Assembly: GCA_030654805.1 (NCBI GenBank)
Contig: JAURWR010000013.1
Span: 62,001 to 126,000, forward strand
DNA: 64,000 nt
Direction of reading: 5' to 3'
From: Burkholderiaceae bacterium
GTDB taxonomy: Bacteria; Pseudomonadota; Gammaproteobacteria; Burkholderiales; Burkholderiaceae_C
A program made the translations under genes and the position numbers. Under the pieces are notes generated by a model that was not told the origin of the DNA, searched no databases, and saw only the letters and a list, made by a program, of their open reading frames with translations. Positions 17,743 to 24,829 of the stretch are shown here, piece after piece (position 1 is the first letter of the stretch; each line of letters starts with the position of its first letter).

Positions 17743-18368
17743 CCCTGCCCCTCCTGCGCCCGCTCGCTCGGCTGCATGGCGGCGCGGGCGGCGTCGATGG
17801 CTTCTCTGATGGTCGGCATCGTCTCCGCGTGGATTGAACACTGCCAGCCATCAAAAACGCTGCGTTCAACCATGTCGTTTGATCCGTCTGTCTTCCAGCG
17901 CCGCGTCACGGTGAAGACCGCGTAGGCCGTCATCTGGTTCGCTTGCAAGAAGTCCAGCCGCCCCGCATCCGCTTTCAGCCGCTCAAGCTCGGTCCGATAT
18001 TCATTCGCGGCGGCTCCATTTGACAGCGCTTGCTTGAAGTGCTGAGCTGATCGGCTGGTCAGACGCTCAATCTCCTGCATCGCGCAGTCATAGTGCGACG
18101 GCCCCCAGGTGTGGCACTCGCCGGGGTGGTGCGTGCCGACGCGACCTTCTCGGTCTTCCTGGCGTTTGAGGCAGAGACGAAGGCGGTCGATCTCCGCCTG
18201 TGCCTCGGCCAGTGTGTCGAGATATGCCTGCTGGTTGCGCCTGTCGGCGGCAATCTCCGCAGCCTGCGATTCGAGGGCGTCGGCGGCCTCAAAACCAAGA
18301 TCGCGCTCGTCAGGAGCGAGATAGCCTAAGTCGCGCAGCCGCTGCACTAGCTCTTTGGTGTCGGTCAT
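17739..18368 (-). CDS. Phage protein with coiled-coil N-terminus
   Basis: 209-residue unrecognised protein. Residues 1-75 form a long helix (ALESQAAEIAADRRNQQAYL, EAQAEIDRLRLCLKRQED); then a short HHPGECHTWG patch with His and Cys. Its start at 18368 overlaps the stop of the tiny membrane protein gene. Confidence 0.65.
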   Translation of the reverse strand: MTDTKELVQRLRDLGYLAPDERDLGFEAADALESQAAEIAADRRNQQAYLDTLAEAQAEIDRLRLCLKRQEDREGRVGTHHPGECHTWGPSHYDCAMQEIERLTSRSAQHFKQALSNGAAANEYRTELERLKADAGRLDFLQANQMTAYAVFTVTRRWKTDGSNDMVERSVFDGWQCSIHAETMPTIREAIDAARAAMQPSERAQEGQG

Positions 18369-18448
18369 TTCTGCCCCCCGATCCAGACCCCGATCAGCAA
18401 GAAAATCACACATAGGAGCATCAAGGCAAGAACGCTACGCTCGGTCAT
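18365..18448 (-). CDS. 27-residue single-span membrane protein
   Basis: Tiny gene with stop-start overlaps at both ends (ATGA at 18445-18448 with the upstream stop and at 18365-18368 with the next start). The product reads MTERSVLALMLLCVIFLLIG then VWIGGQK, one membrane helix. The tight coupling is the main reason to believe it is translated. Confidence 0.55.
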   Translation of the reverse strand: MTERSVLALMLLCVIFLLIGVWIGGQK

Positions 18449-18777
18449 TTCTGCTCTCCTATTGCGGCGGCGGCTCTGACGATGGCTCGGCGGGTGGCAG
18501 AGTAGGGATCGGGGTGTTTCTCCCCGTCTTCCACCCATTCGCATGTTTTGTCGTTGTACCTGCGTACCAGCGCCTGATTAAGTCCAGGATGGAATACGTT
18601 GGTCAGGTTTAGCGTCACCGCCAGCCTCAGCGCGTCACCGTCATCGGTGATAGGGTTCCAACCCCTGCCAGCGACACCGCTATCCAAAAGCAGCAGCGGA
18701 GTGCCATCAATATCCCTTTTATGTAGGGCAATCCCCATAGCCTTCGCCGCCTTCTCTAATAGCTCACGGTCGGTCAT
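18445..18777 (-). CDS. Phage protein, unknown function
   Basis: 110 residues from ATG 18777 (MTDRELLEKAAKAMGI). It has a conserved-looking GRGWNPITDDGDALRLAV segment. As I remember, this wording is frequent in small early genes of Burkholderiales and Pseudomonas phages, but it has no known role. Overlaps both neighbours by four bases. Confidence 0.65.
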   Translation of the reverse strand: MTDRELLEKAAKAMGIALHKRDIDGTPLLLLDSGVAGRGWNPITDDGDALRLAVTLNLTNVFHPGLNQALVRRYNDKTCEWVEDGEKHPDPYSATRRAIVRAAAAIGEQK

Positions 18778-19649
18778 GGTGTCCCTTTCGCGCGGATGGC
18801 GGCTTCGAGGGCGCGGGCGAATGACAACACTCGCGTTTTGTCTTGCGGCCTCAGTTCCTGACCTTGCGAGTCCATATAGACCTCGTTTATTTCTCCGGCA
18901 CTCAGCGGCTCGGGGCGGGGTGGGTGGGCGAATAGGGGGATAAGCGTCGGCTGTTTCCACGGCCATGTGGGCTTTGTCGGCCCCGTGGTGTAAATAAATC
19001 CGCAGGCTTCGCTCTCGTACCTCCACGCCACCGGCTCGGCGTCCGTCGCTGGCTGGGGTGCGGCTGGTGGCCTTCCGTGGATAACTGCGCGAATCAGGTA
19101 TTGAACCATCGCCTCGGCTTCGAGTGCCCTGCGCTTCCAAAACACTGCGTCATCACGAGGCGCGGCATATCTCATGCCGAGGCTGTACGCGGCAGCTTCT
19201 GTTTCCTCCCGCGACCACGTCGGGCTCGCTGGCTCGGCTGGTGGCTCCACGAACGGCTCAAACATCGCATGCGCCCGCTTGATGTATTCCGGGTCGGCTA
19301 AATCCTGCTCAACCGTTGGCTCGGCTGGTGGCTGCGCGCGATGCCATTTCACGAGTGCATCAAGCACGTCTGACACGTTCTCAGGCGATGTCCTGCGCGT
19401 GGCCTCTGGCGTCATCATGTGCCACACGCCATAGCCGTTGAACAGAATTTCCGGCAATGGAAATCGAGCCTGCTCGGCCTGCGCCACTGGCTGCGGCGTC
19501 ATGGCGGCTTGTGCGGCCTGCCACCACTCCCAAGCCCTTCGCGTTCCATTGAACCGATACTCGCCCGTATCAGGGTGGAGCCCTAGATACTCCATGTCAT
19601 TGCCCCATTGCGCCAAGTAAGCCGCCTCAAATTGCTCTCGCTGTGTCAT
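18774..19649 (-). CDS. Phage protein, unknown function, modular
   Basis: 291 residues starting MTQREQFEAAYLAQWG. The N-terminal part (YRFNGTRRAWEWWQAAQAA) is a pattern often found in phage early proteins. Three proline-rich AQPPAEP linkers separate compact blocks. The C-terminal block (PLFAHPPRP...ARALEAAIRAKG) is similarly common at the ends of such proteins. No enzymatic motif is seen. Confidence 0.6.
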   Translation of the reverse strand: MTQREQFEAAYLAQWGNDMEYLGLHPDTGEYRFNGTRRAWEWWQAAQAAMTPQPVAQAEQARFPLPEILFNGYGVWHMMTPEATRRTSPENVSDVLDALVKWHRAQPPAEPTVEQDLADPEYIKRAHAMFEPFVEPPAEPASPTWSREETEAAAYSLGMRYAAPRDDAVFWKRRALEAEAMVQYLIRAVIHGRPPAAPQPATDAEPVAWRYESEACGFIYTTGPTKPTWPWKQPTLIPLFAHPPRPEPLSAGEINEVYMDSQGQELRPQDKTRVLSFARALEAAIRAKGTP

Positions 19650-19653
19650 GTCT

Positions 19654-20151
19654 TCACCTAATCGTCAATCGATCACGCGCAACAACACGCGCACCAGGAA
19701 CATCAAACCCGTCCTTTATCGCTTGAGCAATCAAGGATTTGTCAGGCTCAACCTTCGCCGGAATCAGTCGCATGTAATCGTCTGGAAGTTGAGCGGCGTC
19801 GAACACCTCGACAGCCTTGTCCCGTCCGACATCCAGCGTTGCCGAGAACAGTCCGCGCTCGTCTGCAATCTTCGTGATCCCGGCTCCGGCCATGTGTGAG
19901 GCGAGGTATTGCCTCAACCACGCATTGCGCTTCTCGGCTGTCCTGGCGCGATCCATCAACTCTTTTGCGGCTTCCTTCAAATACTCCGCCTGCTTCCCGT
20001 TTTCGAGGATGTAAGCAGTGACTGCTACAGCCTTCGTTGACACAAGTGCGCGGGCATCCTCGAAGCCTTCCGGCATTTCTCCAGTGGTTTCGTCGATCTG
20101 ATCGAGGAGGCCCCGGAGGGCCTCCGCTGCTTTGAAAAGCGATATGTCCAT
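19654..20151 (-). CDS. Gp157-family phage protein
   Basis: 165-residue helical protein resembling the siphovirus Gp157 family, which usually lies next to recombination genes. Residues 35-110 contain the family-like run of helices (EYLKEAAKELMDRARTAEKR, LRQYLASHM) and later VEPDKSLIAQAIKDGFDVPG. It is two bases from the SSB-like gene. Its molecular role is not settled. Confidence 0.75.
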   Translation of the reverse strand: MDISLFKAAEALRGLLDQIDETTGEMPEGFEDARALVSTKAVAVTAYILENGKQAEYLKEAAKELMDRARTAEKRNAWLRQYLASHMAGAGITKIADERGLFSATLDVGRDKAVEVFDAAQLPDDYMRLIPAKVEPDKSLIAQAIKDGFDVPGARVVARDRLTIR

Positions 20152-20153
20152 GA

Positions 20154-20792
20154 TCAGAACGGAATGTCGTCGTCCATGTCGTCGAAGCTGGCCCCGCCAG
20201 ATCGGGGCTGAGGTGCGCTAGATCGGGCGGGAGGACGCGCGGCCTTCAATGGCCTGTCTCGCAACATCGAAACCATCTTTGGCAACTGTTCAGGCGCTGT
20301 TTTCTTGTCGAGGACTTCACTGGCCGTCAGTTCAGTCCCGGCCTGAAACACGCCAGCCAGTACCATCCGCTTCCCTGTTTCGCCGTTGTTCTTTGCGTAC
20401 TCTTCCGCCTCCAGAAGGACACCGATGTCTTTGTTCATCAGGTCGGCAAAGCATGGGGCGGAAGCGTCAACTTCAGCACCAGCGGCGGTGTCCCACTTCT
20501 TTACGCGCATCTGCGATGGGCTGATGCTGCGCACCTTCAGGCATGTCATCAAAGCCATTACAAAAGCATGGCCGATGCTGATGCGCGATCCGTCGCCCTT
20601 CTCGGTGTAGAGAGCGAATCTCGCTTGCTGTCCACCATCGGTCTTGAATGAAAAATCGATGCCCTTTGTGCCGCTATTAGCAATGATTTCCTCGGCGCGG
20701 ATGATCTTCCCGACATACTTCCCCGTGTCGTTGATGAATGCGCCGCGCTGGTCGGCCTTGCGTGCTTGTTGGGTGTCGAGTTCGTAGCTCAT
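20154..20792 (-). CDS. Single-stranded-DNA-binding-like protein
   Basis: 212 residues from ATG 20792. The C-terminus is acidic and ends DDMDDDIPF, the hallmark tail by which SSB proteins recruit partners. The N-terminal body (YVGKIIRAEEIIANSGTKG then GIDFSFKTDGGQQARFAL) is beta-rich. The following gene is a Sak4-like ATPase, and SSB-Sak4 pairs are a known phage annealing system. A long N-terminal extension in the open frame was rejected. Confidence 0.75.
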   Translation of the reverse strand: MSYELDTQQARKADQRGAFINDTGKYVGKIIRAEEIIANSGTKGIDFSFKTDGGQQARFALYTEKGDGSRISIGHAFVMALMTCLKVRSISPSQMRVKKWDTAAGAEVDASAPCFADLMNKDIGVLLEAEEYAKNNGETGKRMVLAGVFQAGTELTASEVLDKKTAPEQLPKMVSMLRDRPLKAARPPARSSAPQPRSGGASFDDMDDDIPF

Positions 20793-20802
20793 GCGCTGCC
20801 TT

Positions 20803-21267
20803 TCAGGCTGTTGGGGTTGTGATTGATTTCTTGACTGGCCCGCCCCAATTCCGGGGCTGCTGAGACATAGCCTTCTCGATAGTCCACTTGTAGGTGTAGA
20901 TGCGGCTACGGACAGTGCTTGCAGACAATCCGAGCCGCTCGCAGTGCGCCGGGACGGTTGCAAGGATTCCCTGAAAGAGAAATTCAGCCGTGTTGCGTTT
21001 GTTGCGGGCTTGCGTTGTGGCGTCTTGCCATTCGCAGTTGGACGGCTCGTAATCGCCATCGTTGTCTCGCCGTCCTAGCGTGGTGCCGACTGGCCGCGCG
21101 CCCATGTCATCAAGGAACGATTGAAAGTCGCGCCACCGTTCACAAACCTTGATCCCGCGAGCGCCATAGCTGGCGTACTTGTGGTTCTTGCTGTTGTTGC
21201 AACGAGTGAGCATCGCCGACCACGTTGTATAGGTCGGTGTGCCGTACATCAGATGCGTGCGAGTCAT
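20803..21267 (-). CDS. Phage HNH/AP2-like DNA-binding protein
   Basis: 154 residues. The block TPTYTTWSAMLTRCNNSKNH, KYASYGARGIKVCERW and LGRRDNDGDYEPSNCEW matches a widespread phage family usually annotated as HNH or AP2-type; classic HNH catalytic residues are not clear. The C-terminal part (LGLSASTVRSRIYTYKWTIEKAM) resembles a helix-turn-helix. It sits between the SSB-like and Sak4-like genes and could be a free-standing mobile nuclease. Confidence 0.6.
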   Translation of the reverse strand: MTRTHLMYGTPTYTTWSAMLTRCNNSKNHKYASYGARGIKVCERWRDFQSFLDDMGARPVGTTLGRRDNDGDYEPSNCEWQDATTQARNKRNTAEFLFQGILATVPAHCERLGLSASTVRSRIYTYKWTIEKAMSQQPRNWGGPVKKSITTPTA

Positions 21268-21911
21268 TGCGGCTCCAATTCGTAGAAAGACGTGATGCGC
21301 TGATCGACCATCGCCAAATCGTTGTCAACATGAAGATCTTCAAACATGCCAATTGGGGATTTGCAGCAATCCTGTCCATTGGTCTGTGTGGCGAATTGAT
21401 AGACGCCGTTGGTGACAACCGTTCGCAACACGACAGTGAAATAACCCTCGGGGACTAGCGTGCTGTCGATTAGCCGACCGACCGTCTTCATCCGCACCGA
21501 TCCGAAGTCGTCGGTCTGCGTGTGCGCAAGGATGTAGACGCGGCGGTGCTCTGCAAGGCCACCAGCAGCATTGAAAACATTCCATGCGTGCTTGCCGATG
21601 TCGGTGAACTTCTCGTATCCCTTCTCGCTGGATCGGGACATCAGTTCGTTGACCATCACGGCCTGATAGTCGTCAATGACGACGACATCGTGCGGAGCCT
21701 TCCGCATTGCGCGCTCGATCTCCACTGCGTCATCTGTCTGGATGATGTTTCCGCCATCACCAGGCTTGACCTTTACCTTCCACCCTGCCGCCTTAAACGG
21801 CAGCGGCTTTCTGATGCACTGGATCAGCAGCGTCTGAGATGGATTGAGGTTGCGAAGGCTCGTGGACTTCCCCGATCCGCTGTTCCCGAGAATCAATGTT
21901 GCAATGCTCAT
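21264..21911 (-). CDS. Sak4-like RecA-fold recombination ATPase
   Basis: 215-residue P-loop ATPase: Walker A in LILGNSGSGKSTSLRNL, Walker B-like VVVIDDYQAVM, and a sensor-like VYILAHTQTDD. Sak4 proteins promote single-strand annealing in phage recombination with the help of a phage SSB, which is encoded nearby (20154-20792). Overlaps the next gene by four bases. Confidence 0.75.
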   Translation of the reverse strand: MSIATLILGNSGSGKSTSLRNLNPSQTLLIQCIRKPLPFKAAGWKVKVKPGDGGNIIQTDDAVEIERAMRKAPHDVVVIDDYQAVMVNELMSRSSEKGYEKFTDIGKHAWNVFNAAGGLAEHRRVYILAHTQTDDFGSVRMKTVGRLIDSTLVPEGYFTVVLRTVVTNGVYQFATQTNGQDCCKSPIGMFEDLHVDNDLAMVDQRITSFYELEPQ

Positions 21912-21983
21912 GATGTGCTTTCAATGTTGGTTGTTCGTCAAGTGCTTCGTCTGTGTTTCCATGGTGCATTGGGTTGGATCGGC

Positions 21984-22124
21984 TCATTCATTCACTCCAA
22001 TCAATCGTTTGAGCCATGCGACCAATGGATGCGTCGTTTTCTTCTGCGGCATCGGCTCTAGTTGCTGCGACGTGTACGGCCCGAAGGCTTCGGCCATTGA
22101 TCGCGGGTGTCGTCTCGTCTGCAT
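21984..22124 (-). CDS. 46-residue phage protein
   Basis: Reads MQTRRHPRSMAEAFGPYTSQ and ends WLKRLIGVNE. ATG 22124 lies 7 bases after the stop of the small membrane protein gene. Basic and partly helical at the C-terminus. Supported by position in the operon only. Confidence 0.4.
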   Translation of the reverse strand: MQTRRHPRSMAEAFGPYTSQQLEPMPQKKTTHPLVAWLKRLIGVNE

Positions 22125-22131
22125 GTCTGCC

Positions 22132-22251
22132 TCAGTCGAAATATGCGAACACGGCCTTTTTCATGGCTTTCATCGTTCCCCATTTCGCACCGGAATAGAA
22201 CCCGACATAAAAAACAGCGGCAACAAATACGAGAAGAATCAAATCAATCAT
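22132..22251 (-). CDS. 39-residue single-span membrane protein
   Basis: Reads MIDLILLVFVAAVFYVGFYS then GAKWGTMKAMKKAVFAYFD: one membrane helix followed by a basic tail, so N-terminus probably outside or in the membrane and basic tail in the cytoplasm. It lies between the VWA gene and the Sak4-like gene. Confidence 0.5.
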   Translation of the reverse strand: MIDLILLVFVAAVFYVGFYSGAKWGTMKAMKKAVFAYFD

Positions 22252-22303
22252 TGGTTGCTCCAAAAGGCCGAGCCCGAAGGCCCAGCCGTGGTTACGGGGA
22301 AGG

Positions 22304-22909
22304 TCAGTCGTTGATCGCGGCTTCGATCAGGGCGGCCGTGGTCGGGAACGCCTCGGCCTCGTCCATCGTCTTGGCGTCCACGATGTCGAACTTGCAGCCC
22401 TTCAAGTCATCGTCAAGGCGGCGCAGGTAAGCCGTCGCCGATGGGTCGCGTCCGACCTGAACAAACAGGAAGGTCAGCGCATCGTCGGTTTCTTGCTTGT
22501 TCGATGCGTCGCGGATCACCTTGGCTGCGGCTTCCTTGTCATCAGGCACGCCATCGGTGAAGACAATCACGAAGTCCTTTTTGTCGGACTTGCCTGCGGC
22601 CTTCAATGCTGCGGTGAGCGCCTCGGCCAGTGGCGTAGAACCCCGGGGGCTGCGGCTGGTAAACACGTCCTTGACCTTTGCCGAAGTGACGCCGACATGC
22701 GTTTCAACATTGGCTCCGCCGAACGTAATCACGTCGATGCCGTCGCTGTCGAATTTCTCGATGTCGCGCACGAATGAGAGTGCGGTTTCTTGCATGTAGT
22801 CCCATCGGCTGCGGCCACCGGGCATGTCGTTTTCGCCCATTGAGCCAGACGCATCAATACACACAATGAAGTCGTACTCAGACAGGGTTGTTGCTGTTGC
22901 TGTGTTCAT
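22304..22909 (-). CDS. Phage-encoded von Willebrand A domain protein
   Basis: 201 residues; ribosome binding site AAGGAG lies before ATG 22909. The metal-binding MIDAS motif is visible as CIDASGSMG, with the later GSTPL threonine and VIVFTDGVPDD aspartate. This is a full, single VWA domain without added segments, similar in layout to TerY-type proteins. VWA domains bind partner proteins through a metal ion. Presence inside a recombination operon is unusual. Confidence 0.85.
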   Translation of the reverse strand: MNTATATTLSEYDFIVCIDASGSMGENDMPGGRSRWDYMQETALSFVRDIEKFDSDGIDVITFGGANVETHVGVTSAKVKDVFTSRSPRGSTPLAEALTAALKAAGKSDKKDFVIVFTDGVPDDKEAAAKVIRDASNKQETDDALTFLFVQVGRDPSATAYLRRLDDDLKGCKFDIVDAKTMDEAEAFPTTAALIEAAIND

Positions 22910-23051
22910 TGAAAAACTCTCCTTGATCGCCAGCGCAATGGCCCGCTGGCTTGGCCTGTGACTCTTGATGTGAGTCAATGAAAGGGGAAATGCAGTACCA
23001 CACCGCGCAGCCGATCAGAGACAGCAGGAAATACGCGGCGAGGTAGGTCAT
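22878..23051 (-). CDS. 57-residue single-span membrane protein
   Basis: Reads MTYLAAYFLLSLIGCAVWYC followed by a polar tail ending SNSNNPV. ATG overlaps the previous stop (ATGA), and the end overlaps the VWA start by 32 bases, suggesting translational coupling to the VWA gene. Confidence 0.5.
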   Translation of the reverse strand: MTYLAAYFLLSLIGCAVWYCISPFIDSHQESQAKPAGHCAGDQGEFFNEHSNSNNPV

Positions 23052-23248
23052 ACGTTCGCCAGGACGCACGCGGCGACAGTGGCTATCAGCGCAACGGAGG
23101 GCCAAATCCACCAGCCTGATGGGTACTCCTCCGGCTGCTCCAACTCTTGCCACACAGGTGGCGTCTCCATGCAAGGATGGCGGTCCACCCACTGCCAGCC
23201 GGTGCGCTTTACTTCGTCGTTGATGCTGCTGAAGTAGTACGGGCTCAC
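23048..23248 (-). CDS. 66-residue protein with C-terminal membrane helix
   Basis: GTG start at 23248 overlaps the previous stop (GTGA). Soluble N-terminus (VSPYYFSSINDEVKRTGWQW) and a tail-anchor-like helix (WIWPSVALIATVAACVLANV). Stop overlaps the next start. Confidence 0.5.
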   Translation of the reverse strand: MSPYYFSSINDEVKRTGWQWVDRHPCMETPPVWQELEQPEEYPSGWWIWPSVALIATVAACVLANV

Positions 23249-23595
23249 AGCCACGCCTCGACGTTGTCGTCCGCGTACTCGGCCGCAGCCTGGACGGAAA
23301 AGGACTTGAGCAGGCCGGCGCATTCGGCGTCGCGGCCAGTCAGCGCCGCAGAGCAGGCAGCCAGCAGGCGCGTCGCCGAATCGGTCGACAGCCAGGTCAG
23401 CATCGTGTCGAGCGGTGCGCTGCGGGTAACGCCGTGCAGCGGAAGGCGAGCGGCTGGGTTGCCTGCTTGCAGGGCTGCAAGGTAGGTCGTTGCCGCCGAC
23501 ACCCGAGCCTGGCGGTCAGCCTGGTCGTCGTCGTCGCCGTACGGGAAGGGCAGCACGTTGTCGTAGCTGCGCTGGGCGCGCGCCAGGTTGTTCAT
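23245..23595 (-). CDS. Phage protein, unknown function
   Basis: 116 residues, acidic DDDD patch near residue 20, otherwise helical and Ala-rich. Unrecognised. Overlaps both neighbours by four bases within the leftward operon. Confidence 0.6.
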   Translation of the reverse strand: MNNLARAQRSYDNVLPFPYGDDDDQADRQARVSAATTYLAALQAGNPAARLPLHGVTRSAPLDTMLTWLSTDSATRLLAACSAALTGRDAECAGLLKSFSVQAAAEYADDNVEAWL

Positions 23596-23726
23596 GCTGC
23601 CACCCAGAGCAGGACCGCTAGCATCCAGAACGCAGCCACCGTGGCGACGACGGCGCGAATCCAGGGGCGGTCGAGGTTGACAAAGGGGCGGCGGCTGTAG
23701 GGGCCGTCGATTTCGAAGGGGGTCAT
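23592..23726 (-). CDS. 44-residue protein with C-terminal membrane helix
   Basis: Starts MTPFEIDGPYSRRPFVNLDR and ends in AVVATVAAFWMLAVLLWVAA, a probable tail anchor. Stop-start overlaps on both sides decide the start at 23726. Confidence 0.5.
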   Translation of the reverse strand: MTPFEIDGPYSRRPFVNLDRPWIRAVVATVAAFWMLAVLLWVAA

Positions 23727-24409
23727 GGCCGCACCTCGATCATTTGATGCACCAAATTCAACGCACTCGCTTGCAGCCACTCTGTCGTCGGCTTCAAAAC
23801 GTCCCCGGCTGCGTCCCAGGCTGCGTCCCTGGCTGCGTCCCTGGCTGCGGCCCTGGCTGCGGCCCCGGCTGCGGCCCCGGCTGCGTACCAGGCTGCGTCC
23901 CAGGCTGCGTCCCCGGCTGCGGCCCAGACTGCGGCCCTGGCTGCGGCCCTGGCTGCGTCCCAGGCTGCGTTGACTTTCACGCCCGCTGCTGCTGCGCCCG
24001 CCATGTCGGCAATCGCATCCAACTCGCGCAGCTCCTTCGCGTGCTTATGCAGCGCGGGAACCATGTCCAGCCACCTCGGTGTGAATACGCGGATCAGCCA
24101 ATCGAGCGCCATGTAGCTGCGGCGCGCTTCAACTTCCTTCGTAGATCGCGTGCCGACGATCAGCGGGACCAGTGGCTTGAGAAGGCGCGTGCGGTAGGCA
24201 TCGGGCAGCGAGTCATTCCATGACACCAGGAATGCGGTTATGACGGGACATGCGCACTGCGGCGCATCACTCCACGGCTCGCCAGCGACAAAGGATGTCG
24301 CTTCCATAACGCACATTCCGTGCGCCATGTCTTCGTGGTCACCGCTGGACAAGTCCATCGATTCGATCTGCTTCAGCCGTTCTGCGATTGCTTCCATTTG
24401 CGTCTCCAT
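23723..24409 (-). CDS. First leftward early gene, with Ala-Trp-Asp repeat domain
   Basis: 228 residues. Residues 1-140 form a mostly helical domain (AIAERLKQIESMDLSSGDHE, then SYMALDWLIRVFTPRWL). Residues 150-210 are about 14 tandem four-residue units of the type AA(W/R/G)(D/A). The GGAGATGAG ribosome binding site precedes ATG 24409. It is the promoter-proximal gene of the left operon, directly under the repressor-controlled promoter. Its function is unknown. Confidence 0.75.
   Translation of the reverse strand: METQMEAIAERLKQIESMDLSSGDHEDMAHGMCVMEATSFVAGEPWSDAPQCACPVITAFLVSWNDSLPDAYRTRLLKPLVPLIVGTRSTKEVEARRSYMALDWLIRVFTPRWLDMVPALHKHAKELRELDAIADMAGAAAAGVKVNAAWDAARAAARAAVWAAAGDAAWDAAWYAAGAAAGAAARAAARDAARDAAWDAAGDVLKPTTEWLQASALNLVHQMIEVRP
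23801..23970. repeat. Tandem 12-base coding repeat
   Basis: About 14 units of a 12-base pattern (ggctgcgtccct and variants with gcggcc or cgtacc). It stays in frame and encodes the Ala-rich repeat of the gene at 23723-24409. Copy number could vary by slippage. Confidence 0.85.
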
Positions 24410-24441
24410 CTCATCTCCGCGTGTTGCGATTCGCTGGAGTG

Positions 24442-24470
24442 ACTGTAGTACACGGCAGGTGTATCGTCAA
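24442..24470 (-). promoter_or_regulatory. Leftward early promoter with repressor operator
   Basis: On the minus strand: -35 TTGACG (24465-24470), 17-base spacer, -10 TACAGT (24442-24447). Inside the spacer lies the perfect palindrome TACAC-ggcag-GTGTA (24449-24463). The same operator occurs in the rightward promoter, so both are probably controlled by the S24 repressor. Confidence 0.75.
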
Positions 24471-24524
24471 CCCCGTGTGTAAATTATTTTGTAAACGGGT
24501 AGCAGCGGGCAAATCACGGACGTG

Positions 24525-24547
24525 AAAAAGCCCGCACGCGGCGGGCT
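24525..24547 (-). terminator. Terminator of the repressor-lipoprotein message
   Basis: Minus strand GCCCGCCGCGTGCGGGC hairpin followed by five T. It lies 19 bases after the lipoprotein gene and before the leftward promoter, so it insulates lysogenic transcription from the early operon. Confidence 0.8.
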
Positions 24548-24565
24548 GTGGTGGGGTGAGAGTGG

Positions 24566-24829
24566 TTAGGAGGTGAACACCAGATCGGCGCGGATCGGGT
24601 ACAGCTTCTCAGTGCAGCGGTATGACGTGCCGTAGAGGCCAACAACCGTACCCATTCGGCCGCCTGGAACGCGGATCGAGTCTCCTAGTGCTGCATTCGT
24701 GGCAACGCAGTGCGCGCCCTTGTCGCCTGTGATGGTGTCCTGCACTGTCGTCTTCAGTTCTCCGGGAATGTAGAAGAAAAAACAGCCCTGCAACATGGAG
24801 CAGAGTGTCACGACGACGACGGCCCTCAT
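24566..24829 (-). CDS. Lysogenically expressed lipoprotein, candidate moron
   Basis: 87 residues from ATG 24829. Signal peptide with lipobox (VVVVTLCSMLQGC, Cys acylated), then FFFYIPGELKTTVQDTITG and a short beta-rich body. ATG overlaps the repressor stop (ATGA) and a terminator follows. Expression with the repressor means it should be made in the lysogen and reach the cell envelope. Possible roles are superinfection exclusion or host surface change; neither is shown by the sequence. Confidence 0.7.
   Translation of the reverse strand: MRAVVVVTLCSMLQGCFFFYIPGELKTTVQDTITGDKGAHCVATNAALGDSIRVPGGRMGTVVGLYGTSYRCTEKLYPIRADLVFTS

Noticed and set aside
21793-21987. 64-codon frame overlapping the start of the Sak4-like gene
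   Set aside because: It overlaps the conserved Walker A region in another frame by 119 bases and has no motif. The ATGA overlap with the upstream gene is suggestive but not enough.
23801-23970. Regular repeats considered as a CRISPR array
   Set aside because: 12-base units with no spacers, in frame inside a coding region; no cas genes anywhere in the window.
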